A stretch of 58,581 bases of DNA from Neiella holothuriorum (GCF_019457915.1 NZ_JAHZSS010000026.1:1-58581); one strand, 5' to 3'; numbered from the stretch's first letter, positions 8,022-16,692 are shown. Program-made: numbers and translations. Notes: generated by a model from the sequence alone, not told the origin.

Positions 8022-9077
8022 TTAATCTGCTGCTTTTGCAGTGTGTTTTTCGATAAAGCTTTTGATTGGCTTGGGCAGGCCTATGGTTGCCAAGGTGTCG
8101 AGTGCGAACCATTTGCCACTTTGATGCTCGCTACGGTGCTGCGCCATATTGATGACTTCTGCTGCGAGCTTGTAATGGCTGAAGGTATGACGAAAACGGC
8201 CAATGGCTTTCGTTTCCGCCACCTGGTCGAGGGGTTGTTGGTATTCTGGCAGGCACCAAAGGCCGCCCCAAATGCCATCGGCAGGGCGTTTCACCAAGAA
8301 AATTTCTTGATCAACTAAGTGCCAGTCAAAAATTGCTGTTTTTACCGGTAAGGTTTTCTTGGGTTTTGGTGTTGGTAGCTCGCTGACGCGATTGCTCGCT
8401 AATGCTTGGCACTGATTTGCTAATGGACAAATGGTGCAGTCGGGCGATTTGGGCTTGCACAAGGTAGCGCCCATATCCAATAAACTTTGCGCAAAGCGGC
8501 GGTTACTCAACGGCTGATCTGTTGCTGGCGTGAGTTGCTCCGCAAGGCTCCATAAGCGTTTGCTAACTGTGCTGCTTGCCAATTGCCCTTCAATAGCAAA
8601 TAGCCGACAAAACAGGCGTTTGACGTTGCCATCAACAATCGGCCCGTAGCGATCAAACGCAAACGACATCACCGCGCCGGCGGTATAGCGGCCAACCCCG
8701 GGAATACATTCTAAGCCTTTTAAATCCGACGGGAACTCACCATCACACTGCTCTACAACATAGCGTGCCGCTTTGTGCAAATTGCGAGCTCGCGAGTAGT
8801 AACCTAGCCCTTGCCAGTGGGCCATAATATGGTCTTCTTCGGCAGCGGCTAGCGCGTCGATGGTCGGGAAACTTGTCATCCATCGTTCAAAGTATGGGAT
8901 CACCGTGGCAACCTGAGTTTGTTGCAGCATGATTTCCGACACTAATACGGAATAAGGGGTCGGGTTGAGCTGCCAAGGAAGATCATGACGGCCCTGAGTT
9001 TCTGCCCAACTGAGCAGGCGATGCTGAAAGCCTAGAATGTCAGTAGCTGACATGGTGCTGCTCGACGAGTCGGTCAT
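8022..9077 (-). CDS. mutY: MutY, adenine DNA glycosylase
   Basis: MutY removes adenine mispaired with 8-oxoguanine. Visible features in order: PWQLNPTPYSVLVSEIMLQQTQ with the catalytic Glu, the helix-hairpin-helix IPGVGRYTAG followed by PIVDGNVKR with the catalytic Asp, and the iron-sulfur loop with four cysteines (CKPKSPDCTICPLANQC). The C-terminal MutT-like 8-oxoG-sensing domain begins near LPVKTAIFDWHL. The start is uncertain: 9077 gives 351 residues, as in E. coli; 9053 (MSATDILG) aligns best with the family N-terminus; an in-frame ATG at 9140 seems too far upstream. It is divergent from trmB and followed by yggX. Confidence 0.95.
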   Translation of the reverse strand: MTDSSSSTMSATDILGFQHRLLSWAETQGRHDLPWQLNPTPYSVLVSEIMLQQTQVATVIPYFERWMTSFPTIDALAAAEEDHIMAHWQGLGYYSRARNLHKAARYVVEQCDGEFPSDLKGLECIPGVGRYTAGAVMSFAFDRYGPIVDGNVKRLFCRLFAIEGQLASSTVSKRLWSLAEQLTPATDQPLSNRRFAQSLLDMGATLCKPKSPDCTICPLANQCQALASNRVSELPTPKPKKTLPVKTAIFDWHLVDQEIFLVKRPADGIWGGLWCLPEYQQPLDQVAETKAIGRFRHTFSHYKLAAEVINMAQHRSEHQSGKWFALDTLATIGLPKPIKSFIEKHTAKAAD

Positions 9078-9232
9078 GTTGTCCAGATAATGCCTGCAAA
9101 AACGGCGCTCAGTGTAGCCATCCGCCATTGACCAGATCAATATCCGGTTGCGCTATTCTTGATAATTACTGAGGCCATAGCGATAATGCGCCGCTATTTA
9201 ACACAAACGTCAACCAGTTACCGGATTAAACC

Positions 9233-9955
9233 ATGAGTCAGAGCAAAGACGTCAACGATGCCGAGTTCACCGAAGATGGCAAATACATGCGCCGGATCCG
9301 CAGCTTTGTGCGTCGCGAAGGGCGCCTGAGTAACCGTCAGCAGCGCGCATTGGACGAGCTTTGGCCAAGCTACGGTTTAGATTACAGCGGTGAGCGCGTC
9401 GAATTGTCCGAGTTGTTTGGCCGCCAAGCGAACACGGTTGTTGAAATCGGTTTTGGTATGGGCGCTTCGCTGGTTGCTATGGCGAAAGCTGCGCCTGAAA
9501 TTAACTTCCTTGGCATAGAAGTGCATCGTCCTGGTGTGGGTGCTTGTTTAGCCGATGTTGAAGATGAAGCGCTGACCAATGTTCGCACCATGGAGCATGA
9601 CGCAGTTGAAGTTCTGCAAAATACGCTTGCTGAAAACTCGGTTGATCGGCTGCAACTGTTTTTCCCTGATCCTTGGCACAAAAAGCGTCACCACAAGCGT
9701 CGCATTGTTCAGCCAGAATTCGTTGCGATGGTGCAACGGGTGCTGAAACCCGGCGGCGTGTTCCATATGGCCACCGATTGGGAAAATTACGCGGAACACA
9801 TGCTTGAAGTGATGACCGAAGCGCCCGGTTTTAGCAATCAACACCCCGACACAAGTTATGCGCCGCGGCCTGATTATCGTCCGCTAACTAAATTTGAAAA
9901 GCGTGGCCAGCGATTAGGTCACGGCGTTTGGGATCTATTGTTTGAAGCGAAATAG
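9233..9955 (+). CDS. trmB: TrmB, tRNA (guanine-46-N7)-methyltransferase
   Basis: A 240-residue SAM-dependent enzyme that makes m7G46 in the variable loop of tRNAs. The SAM site [17 protein letters not shown] is near residue 70, and the family motif [18 protein letters not shown] with the catalytic Asp is near residue 145. The C-terminal [22 protein letters not shown] is characteristic. It is divergent from mutY, as in many gammaproteobacteria, and followed by a very strong terminator. Confidence 0.95.
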   Translation: MSQSKDVNDAEFTEDGKYMRRIRSFVRREGRLSNRQQRALDELWPSYGLDYSGERVELSELFGRQANTVVEIGFGMGASLVAMAKAAPEINFLGIEVHRPGVGACLADVEDEALTNVRTMEHDAVEVLQNTLAENSVDRLQLFFPDPWHKKRHHKRRIVQPEFVAMVQRVLKPGGVFHMATDWENYAEHMLEVMTEAPGFSNQHPDTSYAPRPDYRPLTKFEKRGQRLGHGVWDLLFEAK

Positions 9956-9997
9956 TTCGGCTGGTTGATTCGCTCACAAATTAATTTATTTTGATAC

Positions 9998-10043
9998 GAG
10001 CCGCGCTTTGATTACGACTGGTAATCAAAGCGCGGCTCTTTTT
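9998..10043 (+). terminator. Strong Rho-independent terminator after trmB
   Basis: An 18-bp perfect stem (9998-10015 with 10021-10038, loop GACTG) is followed by TTTTT. It ends the trmB transcript; no minus-strand T-run is present. Confidence 0.9.
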
Positions 10044-10284
10044 ATTGTTGCAACTGAACTTATCTCTGCGCCAAAGACCAGCCATTTAATCGCTCAATTT
10101 GAAAGCTTCTAGTTCACCAATATTGGCCTAACAATTTTCCCATGTCGTAATGTTTGCTGTTGTGCACGAATTCAGCAATTAAACCCACATAAAAAGCAAG
10201 TGTTCAGCTAGTGAGCAAAAGCTCTAGTATATGTTGGTGGCAGTTCGTTAATGCTGTATTGAACCTGTCCCGGAGAACCTATCA

Positions 10285-11553
10285 ATGAAAGAACACCAGT
10301 TTAGCCGCCGTAAGTTTTTAACTTCGATGGCTAGCCTTTCTGCTGCCTCAGTGCTGCTGCCATTTCACACTTTGGCTGCCTCAGACATGCACAAGGTAAA
10401 AATTACCGATGTCAAAACCATGGTGCTGCAGGGGCCAACAACGCCTTACATGAGAGGGCGTACTCATATATTGGTGAAGGTAGAAACTGATGCTGGAATA
10501 TATGGTATTGCTGAAGCTTATGGTTCGCCGGGGTTAGGAATTGTTGAGGCGATTCATGGTGTTAAAGCAATTCTAATCGGCAAAGATCCATTGCAGATCG
10601 ATCGCCTATATACCGGCTATCGATACACTGATGATAGTGCACACGCCCAACAACGTGCCATGAGTGGTATTGAAATGGCCCTGTGGGACTTAGCTGGCAA
10701 AATCTTAAAAGTGCCTACCCATACTTTATTAGGTGGTAAGTTCCGCGACAAAGTGCGCATGTATGATCACCACACGCCACGCGATTACAGCGACAAAATT
10801 TCTTGTCGTGACTGGGCCGCCGCCGCTAAAGAGCAGCCAAACGGTATTACTATTCACAAGCTGGGTGTACCGATTATTGGCGAAAAGGATGACTTTGGAT
10901 TCGACCCATCTAACCGAGTCCTATCCAGCAAAGCCATGCGTAAGCTAATTGAAGGCTACGAAAATATTCGTGATGCCATTGGCTGGGATCACGACTTGCT
11001 CATTGGTTGTCACTGGCAATTCGATTTGCGCACGTCCATAGAGTTGGCGCGAAACCTTGAGCAAATTAAACCGCTTTGGCTGGAAGATCCAATGCCGGTT
11101 CCATATAGCGAAAGCTGGCGCCGCTTAGTTGATGCTTCGCCAGTGCCGATTTGTACCGGTGAAAACTGGTCGCGCCGCTCCGACTCGTTGCCGTTTATTA
11201 AAAATGCAGCCACCGACATTATTCACCCTGATTTGCGCAACTCAGGTGGCTTCCTTGAGAACAAACGCATGGCCGATCTGGCTGACTTATATTCGCTTCC
11301 TGTAGCGAATCACAATACCGGTGGCATTGTGAATGGTATTGCCTCGGTTAACTGGGCGGCTTCCATTCGTGATTATCTATTTTGTGAAACGGTGTTCTTT
11401 GATGGTGGCTGGATGGACGATGTGGTTGTGCATGACAAACCGCTGTGTGAAAACGGCTATGTGGCGGTCTCTGAGAAACCGGGGTTGGGGATTGAACTCG
11501 ATCCCGATGTGGTTAAGCCGAATTTAGTTGAGGGCGAAAAGTGGTGGGGTTAA
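10285..11553 (+). CDS. Tat-exported enolase-superfamily protein, mannonate dehydratase-like
   Basis: A 422-residue protein with an N-terminal twin-arginine signal (SRRKFLT at residues 7-13, hydrophobic stretch to AAS near 33). It is followed by an enolase-superfamily capping domain and barrel. Visible barrel landmarks: GIEMALWDLAGK (128-139), LWLEDPMP with metal ligand Glu267, CTGENWSRR with Glu293, and VANHNTGG with His343. The first metal ligand, normally Asp at the end of the third strand, reads G241-C242-H243-W244. Export to the periplasm is unusual for a sugar-acid dehydratase. The gene is monocistronic with a clear terminator. Substrate unknown; it could be an acid-sugar dehydratase or a non-catalytic relative. 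Confidence 0.8.
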   Translation: MKEHQFSRRKFLTSMASLSAASVLLPFHTLAASDMHKVKITDVKTMVLQGPTTPYMRGRTHILVKVETDAGIYGIAEAYGSPGLGIVEAIHGVKAILIGKDPLQIDRLYTGYRYTDDSAHAQQRAMSGIEMALWDLAGKILKVPTHTLLGGKFRDKVRMYDHHTPRDYSDKISCRDWAAAAKEQPNGITIHKLGVPIIGEKDDFGFDPSNRVLSSKAMRKLIEGYENIRDAIGWDHDLLIGCHWQFDLRTSIELARNLEQIKPLWLEDPMPVPYSESWRRLVDASPVPICTGENWSRRSDSLPFIKNAATDIIHPDLRNSGGFLENKRMADLADLYSLPVANHNTGGIVNGIASVNWAASIRDYLFCETVFFDGGWMDDVVVHDKPLCENGYVAVSEKPGLGIELDPDVVKPNLVEGEKWWG

Positions 11554-11580
11554 GTTAATTCTGCCTTGCCTAACAACTCT

Positions 11581-11610
11581 AAGCCTGCCGAGCTTTCTCT
11601 TCGCAGGCTT
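11581..11610 (+). terminator. Terminator after the enolase-superfamily gene
   Basis: An 8-bp stem (AAGCCTGC / GCAGGCTT) with a 14-base loop is followed by TTGTTCT. It lies between two convergent genes and would end the plus-strand transcript. Confidence 0.65.
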
Positions 11611-11669
11611 TGTTCTATGGGCATTTGTACAATACTAGCTTGGCTGGTCAAAACTCAGTGTAAGCTTGC

Positions 11670-12164
11670 TTAGATACGCCAGTTGTAGGTTAGCGTTAAA
11701 GTCTCTGTGCCTGGGTTTTCGTCGCTAATGCTCGCATTTGACAAGTGACCGAATTCTAATCGCAGAAAGCCTTTGTCGCTGGTGTCATAGTTGACGAAAA
11801 TACGTGAATAGAACTCTAAGTGATGGCCTAAATGGTCGGTGTCGCTGAAGTAGCCAACCACATTACCAAATCCCCAATCCCATCGTTCAGTGATTTCAAA
11901 CTCTTTTAACCAACCGCCTGCCACGTAGTACTCACCATCTTCGCTAACCATGCCGATAACTGTTGGACGAATCCCCCAAAGTGGCTCATATTCGGCGAAT
12001 TCATAAGCAACTTGTGCATAGGAAATATCCATATTCTCAGTGGCTTCCCAGACGCCTGCACCAATGGCCCAACGGTGTTGTTGTGCGTCAGTTGCTGGCT
12101 CTGCTGCGTTGACCAAGCCACTCATTAACGCCAATGATGCGAATACTGCGGTGAAATAATTCAT
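11670..12164 (-). CDS. PagL-type lipid A 3-O-deacylase (outer membrane)
   Basis: A 164-residue protein with a signal peptide ending LVNAA near residue 21, followed by alternating beta-strands and a terminal aromatic-rich strand (LTLTYNWRI), as expected for an 8-strand outer-membrane barrel. The acyloxyacyl hydrolase motif is in the last quarter: GHLSNAS with His140 and Ser142, and Glu154. This H, S(+2), E(+14) spacing is that of the PagL catalytic triad. PagL removes the 3-O acyl chain from lipid A. The gene is 54 bases downstream of the RpoS-like sigma gene on the same strand, so co-transcription is possible. Confidence 0.8.
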   Translation of the reverse strand: MNYFTAVFASLALMSGLVNAAEPATDAQQHRWAIGAGVWEATENMDISYAQVAYEFAEYEPLWGIRPTVIGMVSEDGEYYVAGGWLKEFEITERWDWGFGNVVGYFSDTDHLGHHLEFYSRIFVNYDTSDKGFLRLEFGHLSNASISDENPGTETLTLTYNWRI

Positions 12165-12218
12165 TCTAATTTTCTCTATCCATTTTGAGATTACAGCTGT
12201 TGTTGATATGACGAACGG

Positions 12219-13199
12219 TTATGAAAAGCAGCTCATTACTTCGTCCATCGCAATGCCTTTTTCTTTAAACATTGAGCGTAATTGGATCAACGCTTTGGTT
12301 TGGAAGTGAGCAATGTTTTGGCGCGATACGCCCATTTCTTTGCCGATATCGCTCAAGGTTGCAGGTTCTTGCCCTAATAAGCCGAAGCGGCGGGCAATAA
12401 TGTTGCGAAGTTTGGGCTCTAGCACATCTAGGCATTCAACTAAAACGCTGTTAACCGTATTGGTCTGTAGCGTTTGATCTGTTTCCGCCTGGTATTCATC
12501 AGCAAGCAGATCAACTAGCGGGGTATCTTCGTTTTTACCCACGGTAATATCTAATGAACTGGTGGTTTCATTGAGCTTGAGCATGCGGTGAACATCGGCA
12601 ACTGGCTTGTCCATTTTTTGCGCTAGCTGCTCTGCTGTTGGTTCGTTGCCAAGTGACTTGGCCATTTCTTTTGCTGTTCTTAAATACACATTCATTTCTT
12701 TGATTAAATGAATGGGCAACCGAATGGTGCGCGATTGATTCATGATGGCACGCTCAATGCCGTCGCGAATCCACCAAGTGGCGTAGGTAGAAAAGCGGAA
12801 GCCGCGCTCAGGATCAAACTTCTCAACGCCTCGGATTAATCCGATATTTCCTTCTTCGATGAGATCAAGCAATGTCAGGCCACGATTCATGTAGCGGCGG
12901 GCAAGTTTCACGACCAAGCGAAGGTTAGACTCGACCATGCGTTTTTTTGCTTGCTCATCACCTTGTTGCACTTTCAATGCAAGGACGACTTCTTCTTTGG
13001 CTGTTAGCAAAGGGAAGCGACCAATTTCGTCAAAGTACATTTGATTCGGGTCGATTGTTTTGCGTTGGTTCTGAGTAATGGTGTCTTGAAATTGTTGGTC
13101 TAGTTCTTGTTGTTCAAGCTCTGCAAGAGAAGCGTCAATATCAGATAGATTAATGTTAGCAACATGATTTGTATTAAAGCCTATAGTTTGCTGTTCCAT
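12219..13199 (-). CDS. RpoS-like alternative sigma factor with altered DNA contacts
   Basis: A 326-residue sigma-70 family protein of RpoS size. The start at 13199 is supported by GAGGG eight bases upstream; an in-frame extension to 13355 is low-complexity and probably leader. Region 1.2 ([16 protein letters not shown]), region 2 ([42 protein letters not shown]) and region 3 closely follow RpoS. Region 2.4 reads [10 protein letters not shown] where RpoS has QT. The region 4.2 recognition helix reads SRQNIAHFQ where sigma-70/RpoS have TRERVRQIQ. The usual rpoS neighbours (nlpD, pcm, surE) are absent, so it is probably a paralogue, comparable to the extra RpoS-like sigmas reported in vibrios. 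Confidence 0.9.
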   Translation of the reverse strand: MEQQTIGFNTNHVANINLSDIDASLAELEQQELDQQFQDTITQNQRKTIDPNQMYFDEIGRFPLLTAKEEVVLALKVQQGDEQAKKRMVESNLRLVVKLARRYMNRGLTLLDLIEEGNIGLIRGVEKFDPERGFRFSTYATWWIRDGIERAIMNQSRTIRLPIHLIKEMNVYLRTAKEMAKSLGNEPTAEQLAQKMDKPVADVHRMLKLNETTSSLDITVGKNEDTPLVDLLADEYQAETDQTLQTNTVNSVLVECLDVLEPKLRNIIARRFGLLGQEPATLSDIGKEMGVSRQNIAHFQTKALIQLRSMFKEKGIAMDEVMSCFS

Positions 13200-13395
13200 G
13201 GTTATTCCCTCAATTCTCTGTTCGGTCGCAGAGCCGGTAACTGGCCGGTCAATTTCAATGGTTGCTATGGTATCGACGGTGAGTGTGTGGGTATGTGTGT
13301 TAATGGTGTGTGAATGTGTGATCGGAACAAGTGATGTGTTGAGTAAGTTATTCAAATTGACTCTTCATGCTGTGATTTGGAGGGCGATTGTAGCT
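13200..13395 (-). promoter_or_regulatory. Promoter and long CA-rich leader of the sigma-factor gene
   Basis: On the minus strand a TACAAT hexamer (complement of 13387-13392) is a plausible -10, which would put the transcript start near 13380 and give a leader of about 180 bases. Within it, 13279-13322 read as CACACA repeats in the RNA, an unstructured composition. The leader is also open in frame with the sigma gene from 13355, but the encoded residues (repeated H and T) are atypical of protein. Confidence 0.45.
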
Positions 13396-13476
13396 TAGGT
13401 TTTTGAATTAATTGTTAAAAATAGTTAATTATTTATTGCTGCGACTGTATTTCGTACGACCTCACTCATGCCTGAA

Positions 13477-13491
13477 TGATAATTATTATTA
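13477..13491. promoter_or_regulatory. Possible Fur box
   Basis: TGATAAT-T-ATTATTA matches the 7-1-7 Fur core (TGATAAT-N-ATTATCA) at 13 of 14 arm positions. It lies about 100 bases upstream of the proposed sigma-factor start site. The surroundings are A+T-rich, so chance resemblance cannot be excluded. Confidence 0.35.
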
Positions 13492-13612
13492 GGTAAGTGC
13501 CTGTAAGTAAACACAATGTGTGATGCGAAAGGGAAGCTGACAGCAAACGCCAAAGTGAAGCATTTGCGCAGTCATAGAGCTGTGTTGGCCAACGTGTTGA
13601 TGCAGCTTACGT

Positions 13613-13882
13613 CTAATCGAGTGGAAGACGGCGTTTGATGTCACTACAGATGATGGCTAATTGGCGTGTCATGGCTTGTAACTGAGCCAATTCAGGAGCA
13701 GCTTCTTTCGAGGCTAATTCTATAGCGGCCGCCTGTTTTGCTATTTCAGTGAGGCCTAAGTTAGCAGCGCTGCCCTTCAATGTGTGGATGACGCTTTGCA
13801 AATCGCTTTGATGGGCATCGAATCCTCGCTGATATTGATTGGCAAACTTGACCAATAGCTTTTGGTAAAGGGTTACATTCAA
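13613..13882 (-). pseudogene. Hpt phosphotransfer domain, probably a remnant
   Basis: The 89-residue frame encodes most of an Hpt domain: LYQKLLVKFANQYQ, then HTLKGSAANLG with the phospho-accepting His, then the amphipathic helix LTEIAKQAAAIELAS. Such domains relay phosphate from hybrid histidine kinases. The frame begins at a TTG with no ribosome site. The six codons before it (after a stop) read TPIGAR and resemble the continuation of a longer Hpt protein (GLxRLxxNxxLY). No kinase or receiver domain lies upstream. A decayed C-terminal fragment is more likely than a free Hpt protein, but expression cannot be excluded. A 7-bp inverted repeat (13891-13913) sits just upstream. Confidence 0.55.
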
Positions 13883-14042
13883 TCGAGCCCCGATAGGCGT
13901 CTAGGTTGCCTATCAAGATGATTGATTTTTAATGATTCTTTTGGCGATAGAACGGCGTGTTTTGGTGCTTATTGACGAGTTGAAGAGCCGTTGCTCGCTT
14001 GTCTTCAACGGAACGAAGGAGCAACGGTTATGCCTCATGTAA

Positions 14043-15149
14043 CTAGCGCGGCGGCGCGTCCATGGGCTGGATGTAATCAAGCCAATCTTGTTTGACGACA
14101 CGCTCGGCAAAAAAGTCGGCGATGCGCTGACCTTCTGAAATGATCTGTTGCCAATAAGGAATTCGTTGAGCTGGCGCCATGGTTTTGAAGTCGTTGCGAT
14201 CAGAAATTTTACCGTGCGGTAATTGACTAACAAAGTTGGCAGACGGGGCAACCAGCAGCACGTTGCGATAGTTGTCTGCTTGCGCTTTGCGCCATGTCAA
14301 CGATTTATCAAACCAACCAGGGGTGATACCTGAATAGAAATGCGGGTAGAGCACGATGCCTTGAGTTTTAATATTTAAATCAAAATGATAATCGACGATA
14401 CCGCCGTCATAGTAATAACCTTCGCCGGGCCCTTGGAGATGACGCTGCGGGTGGATCACCAGTGGAATAGCGCCGGTGGCTAATAAGCCTGCGCGCAGGT
14501 TGTGCTGGTTGAGTTGAAAGTTACGGGTCGGGAAGTCGTTTAGCTGTAAGAATGGGCTTTGAACCGATTGCGAACGTTTGCTGTTATGCAACAAAATGCG
14601 CTCAAACGATAGGCTCAATAGATTTCGGTGGATCCCATTGAGTGTTGCTGCGGCGGCTAAGGCCAGCATTTGACGATGCTTATTGCCACTGGCTGCTAGG
14701 TGTTTACCGCGACAAACGACCATATGCAGGCGAAAACTTGGGTGTGACAAGATTTGCTCGCTACCATGCTCGCCCAACAATTCATCAACCAAGGCGATGG
14801 CTTTAGTGGTGATCTCATTAGCATTTGCTTGCGCGGAGTAAACGGTATTCGCGTAATGCTCGACAAAGCGGCGAGTGGCTTCGGCGGGTTGCTGCTGGCA
14901 GTAACACGCAAAACGCCAGCCGCCTGCCGAAGTGCCAAGTAAATCCAATGGCTGTTGTCGGTCAGCAAAAAACTCTCCCGCCAAATATTGATCGATGGCA
15001 GACAAAATAAACCACTTAGGGCCGCCTGACGCGCCCAACAGAGCGCTGATATCATTCGCGGCTAAACCGTTGGCGGCTATCTTTTGATAAGCCTCGCGGC
15101 CAGCCAGTAAGGTCACCGGTACTTGTTTGTTGTTAGAAATAGGCGTCAT
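14043..15149 (-). CDS. Patatin-like phospholipase
   Basis: A 368-residue patatin-fold protein. The oxyanion segment GASGGPKW is near residue 40, the nucleophile elbow GTSAG (G-x-S-x-G) near residue 73, and the catalytic Asp in DGGIVDYH near residue 250, giving the Ser-Asp dyad of the family. No signal peptide, so probably cytoplasmic. Its role is likely acyl-ester hydrolysis of lipids; the substrate is unknown. It lies 9 bases downstream of the AhpD-like gene at 15159-15773, so the two are almost certainly an operon. Confidence 0.85.
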   Translation of the reverse strand: MTPISNNKQVPVTLLAGREAYQKIAANGLAANDISALLGASGGPKWFILSAIDQYLAGEFFADRQQPLDLLGTSAGGWRFACYCQQQPAEATRRFVEHYANTVYSAQANANEITTKAIALVDELLGEHGSEQILSHPSFRLHMVVCRGKHLAASGNKHRQMLALAAAATLNGIHRNLLSLSFERILLHNSKRSQSVQSPFLQLNDFPTRNFQLNQHNLRAGLLATGAIPLVIHPQRHLQGPGEGYYYDGGIVDYHFDLNIKTQGIVLYPHFYSGITPGWFDKSLTWRKAQADNYRNVLLVAPSANFVSQLPHGKISDRNDFKTMAPAQRIPYWQQIISEGQRIADFFAERVVKQDWLDYIQPMDAPPR

Positions 15150-15158
15150 TACTGCGGT

Positions 15159-15773
15159 TTATTCCTGTGTTGTATCGCTTGCGGCTAGGTGTTTGCCGGC
15201 GTGCCAATTTTGCTCGGCTAATAACGCTTCGCCTTTAGCTTTCGCTGGCTCTTCAATGGTGGTTGCCATTGCATCGTTCCAACGGTTCAGAAAACCATAC
15301 AGCGAAATCGCCGCGGTTAGCTCCACGATTTGTTCTTCGTTCCAGTGTTGCCGCAGGCTGGCCATGATGGGTTCGTTGACCTGTGCTGGTGCACTGCCCG
15401 CCGCCAAAGCGAAATCTAGCGCTGCTCGTTCTGCCGGTGAGAACAGTGGAGAGGTTTGATATTGCCAGAGTTGTTCTAAGCGTTGTTGTTGCTCGCCCGC
15501 TAATTCTGCGGCTAACAAAGAGTGTGCTTGGCAGTATCGGCAGCCTGCAGCACTACTGGCCATGTGGGCAAGTAATCGCTTGAAGCCCGCATCTACGCTG
15601 GTGGATTGCTCCATCACTGCGGCCGTTAAAACACCAAACGCGTTTAAAATTGCAGGGTTACGCTGCATGGTTAACAGGCTGTTGGGGACGAAGCCAAGAA
15701 TTTTTTCAAACTGTTGAAATCTTGATTTCAATTCTGGGTTTAAATCAATTGCGAGAGGGTGCAAAAGTGCCAT
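15159..15773 (-). CDS. Carboxymuconolactone decarboxylase / AhpD-like protein
   Basis: A 204-residue alkylhydroperoxidase-fold protein. The redox motif GCRYCQAHS (CxxC plus His) is near residue 77 and the family helix LDFALAAG near residue 118. The opening (FEKILGFVPNSLLTMQRNPAIL) is typical of the subfamily. Probably a cytoplasmic peroxidase-type or related redox enzyme; the substrate is unknown. First gene of a two-gene operon with the patatin-like gene. It differs clearly from the AhpD-like protein at 787-1344 (low similarity outside the motif). Confidence 0.85.
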   Translation of the reverse strand: MALLHPLAIDLNPELKSRFQQFEKILGFVPNSLLTMQRNPAILNAFGVLTAAVMEQSTSVDAGFKRLLAHMASSAAGCRYCQAHSLLAAELAGEQQQRLEQLWQYQTSPLFSPAERAALDFALAAGSAPAQVNEPIMASLRQHWNEEQIVELTAAISLYGFLNRWNDAMATTIEEPAKAKGEALLAEQNWHAGKHLAASDTTQE

Positions 15774-15892
15774 AATGCGCGCCTTTCTGGTGCAAGCCAG
15801 ATTTTTTTTGGTAGAAACAAGCTACACACTTTAGCCGATCGACCAGCAATAAAACAAAGCTGGCGGGCGAGATTGCAGGTTTAGGAGAAATA

Positions 15893-16651
15893 ATGAAGCA
15901 CTTAATTTTGGCTGCCACTGCAGCCCTTGTGGCCCCTTTCACTCAAGCAGCAGGTTTAGTTCAATGGCAAGACAACAGCTTGTCGTATCTTTACGGTCAA
16001 GACTTTGAAGTTAATCCAGAGATTCAGCAAACCATCACTTACGAGCACGTGAGTGGTTGGAGTGTTGGAGATCTGTTCTTCTTCACCGACTACACCATGT
16101 ACAACGGTGAGAAAGACTTCTACAACGGCGAAAGCGCCTACTACGGCGAATTCAGCCCACGTTTCAGCTTTGGCAAAATCTTCGACAAAGATCTGTCGTT
16201 CGGTATCGTTCAAGACGTACTGGTTGCGACGACCTACGAATTTGGTGAAGGCGATGTAGAAAGCTACTTGGTTGGTGCAGGGTTAGACTTGGCGCTGCCT
16301 GGTTTCGACTTCTTCCAATTGAATGCTTACCAACGTCTACCTGAAAATGGTGACGGTGACACTATCCAAATTACACCAGTATGGAAAATGACATTCCCTG
16401 TTGGTAACTCTGCGATCGTTTTCGATGGCTTCATTGACTGGGTCGTAACCAGTGATGGCACTTACGAGAAGAACTTCCACTTCAACCCACAAATCAAATA
16501 TGACGCCGGTGTGCACTTCGGTCTGCGTGAGCGTTCGTTGCTGATGGGTGTTGAGTATGATTACTGGAAAAACAAATACGGTATTAAAGACAGCAGTGCA
16601 TTTAAGACCGACCAGAGCGTTGTAAACCTCTTGGTAAAATATCACTTCTAA
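15893..16651 (+). CDS. Tsx-like nucleoside-specific outer-membrane channel
   Basis: A 252-residue outer-membrane barrel of the Tsx/OmpK family. The signal peptide ends near TQAAG (residue 20). The mature start (VQWQDNSLSYLYG) and the pattern YGEFSPRFSFGKI, FFFTDYTMYNG, and the terminal aromatic VVNLLVKYHF are characteristic. Tsx-type channels pass nucleosides and related solutes. Codon use is strongly biased to preferred codons (GGT, GAC, TTC, CGT), suggesting high expression. A GGAGAAATA site precedes the ATG. Its natural terminator is split by the composite element that follows. Confidence 0.88.
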   Translation: MKHLILAATAALVAPFTQAAGLVQWQDNSLSYLYGQDFEVNPEIQQTITYEHVSGWSVGDLFFFTDYTMYNGEKDFYNGESAYYGEFSPRFSFGKIFDKDLSFGIVQDVLVATTYEFGEGDVESYLVGAGLDLALPGFDFFQLNAYQRLPENGDGDTIQITPVWKMTFPVGNSAIVFDGFIDWVVTSDGTYEKNFHFNPQIKYDAGVHFGLRERSLLMGVEYDYWKNKYGIKDSSAFKTDQSVVNLLVKYHF

Positions 16652-16670
16652 TTGTCATGCTGCGGCAAGG

Positions 16671-16686
16671 CAAAATAAAAGGGGCC
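16671..16686. terminator. Left half of a split bidirectional terminator
   Basis: AAAATAAAAGGGGCC is the left arm of a terminator whose right arm (GGCCCCTTTTTT) is now at 20467-20478. Joined across one target copy, they form AAAAGGGGCC-AGCA-GGCCCCTTTT, a 10-bp stem with a 4-base loop, between the convergent Tsx-like and SIMPL genes. Confidence 0.75.
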
Positions 16687-16692
16687 AGCAGG

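Noticed and set aside
13200-13355. N-terminal extension of the sigma factor
   Set aside because: It is low-complexity, and a ribosome site supports the 13199 start.
13981-14030. attC-like inverted repeat near the Hpt remnant
   Set aside because: It has paired arms (GCCGTTGCTC / GAGCAACGG) but no R'/R'' crossover boxes.
13913-14251. Reading frame of 112 codons overlapping the patatin-like gene
   Set aside because: It lies on the same strand in another frame of a clear gene and has no family signature.
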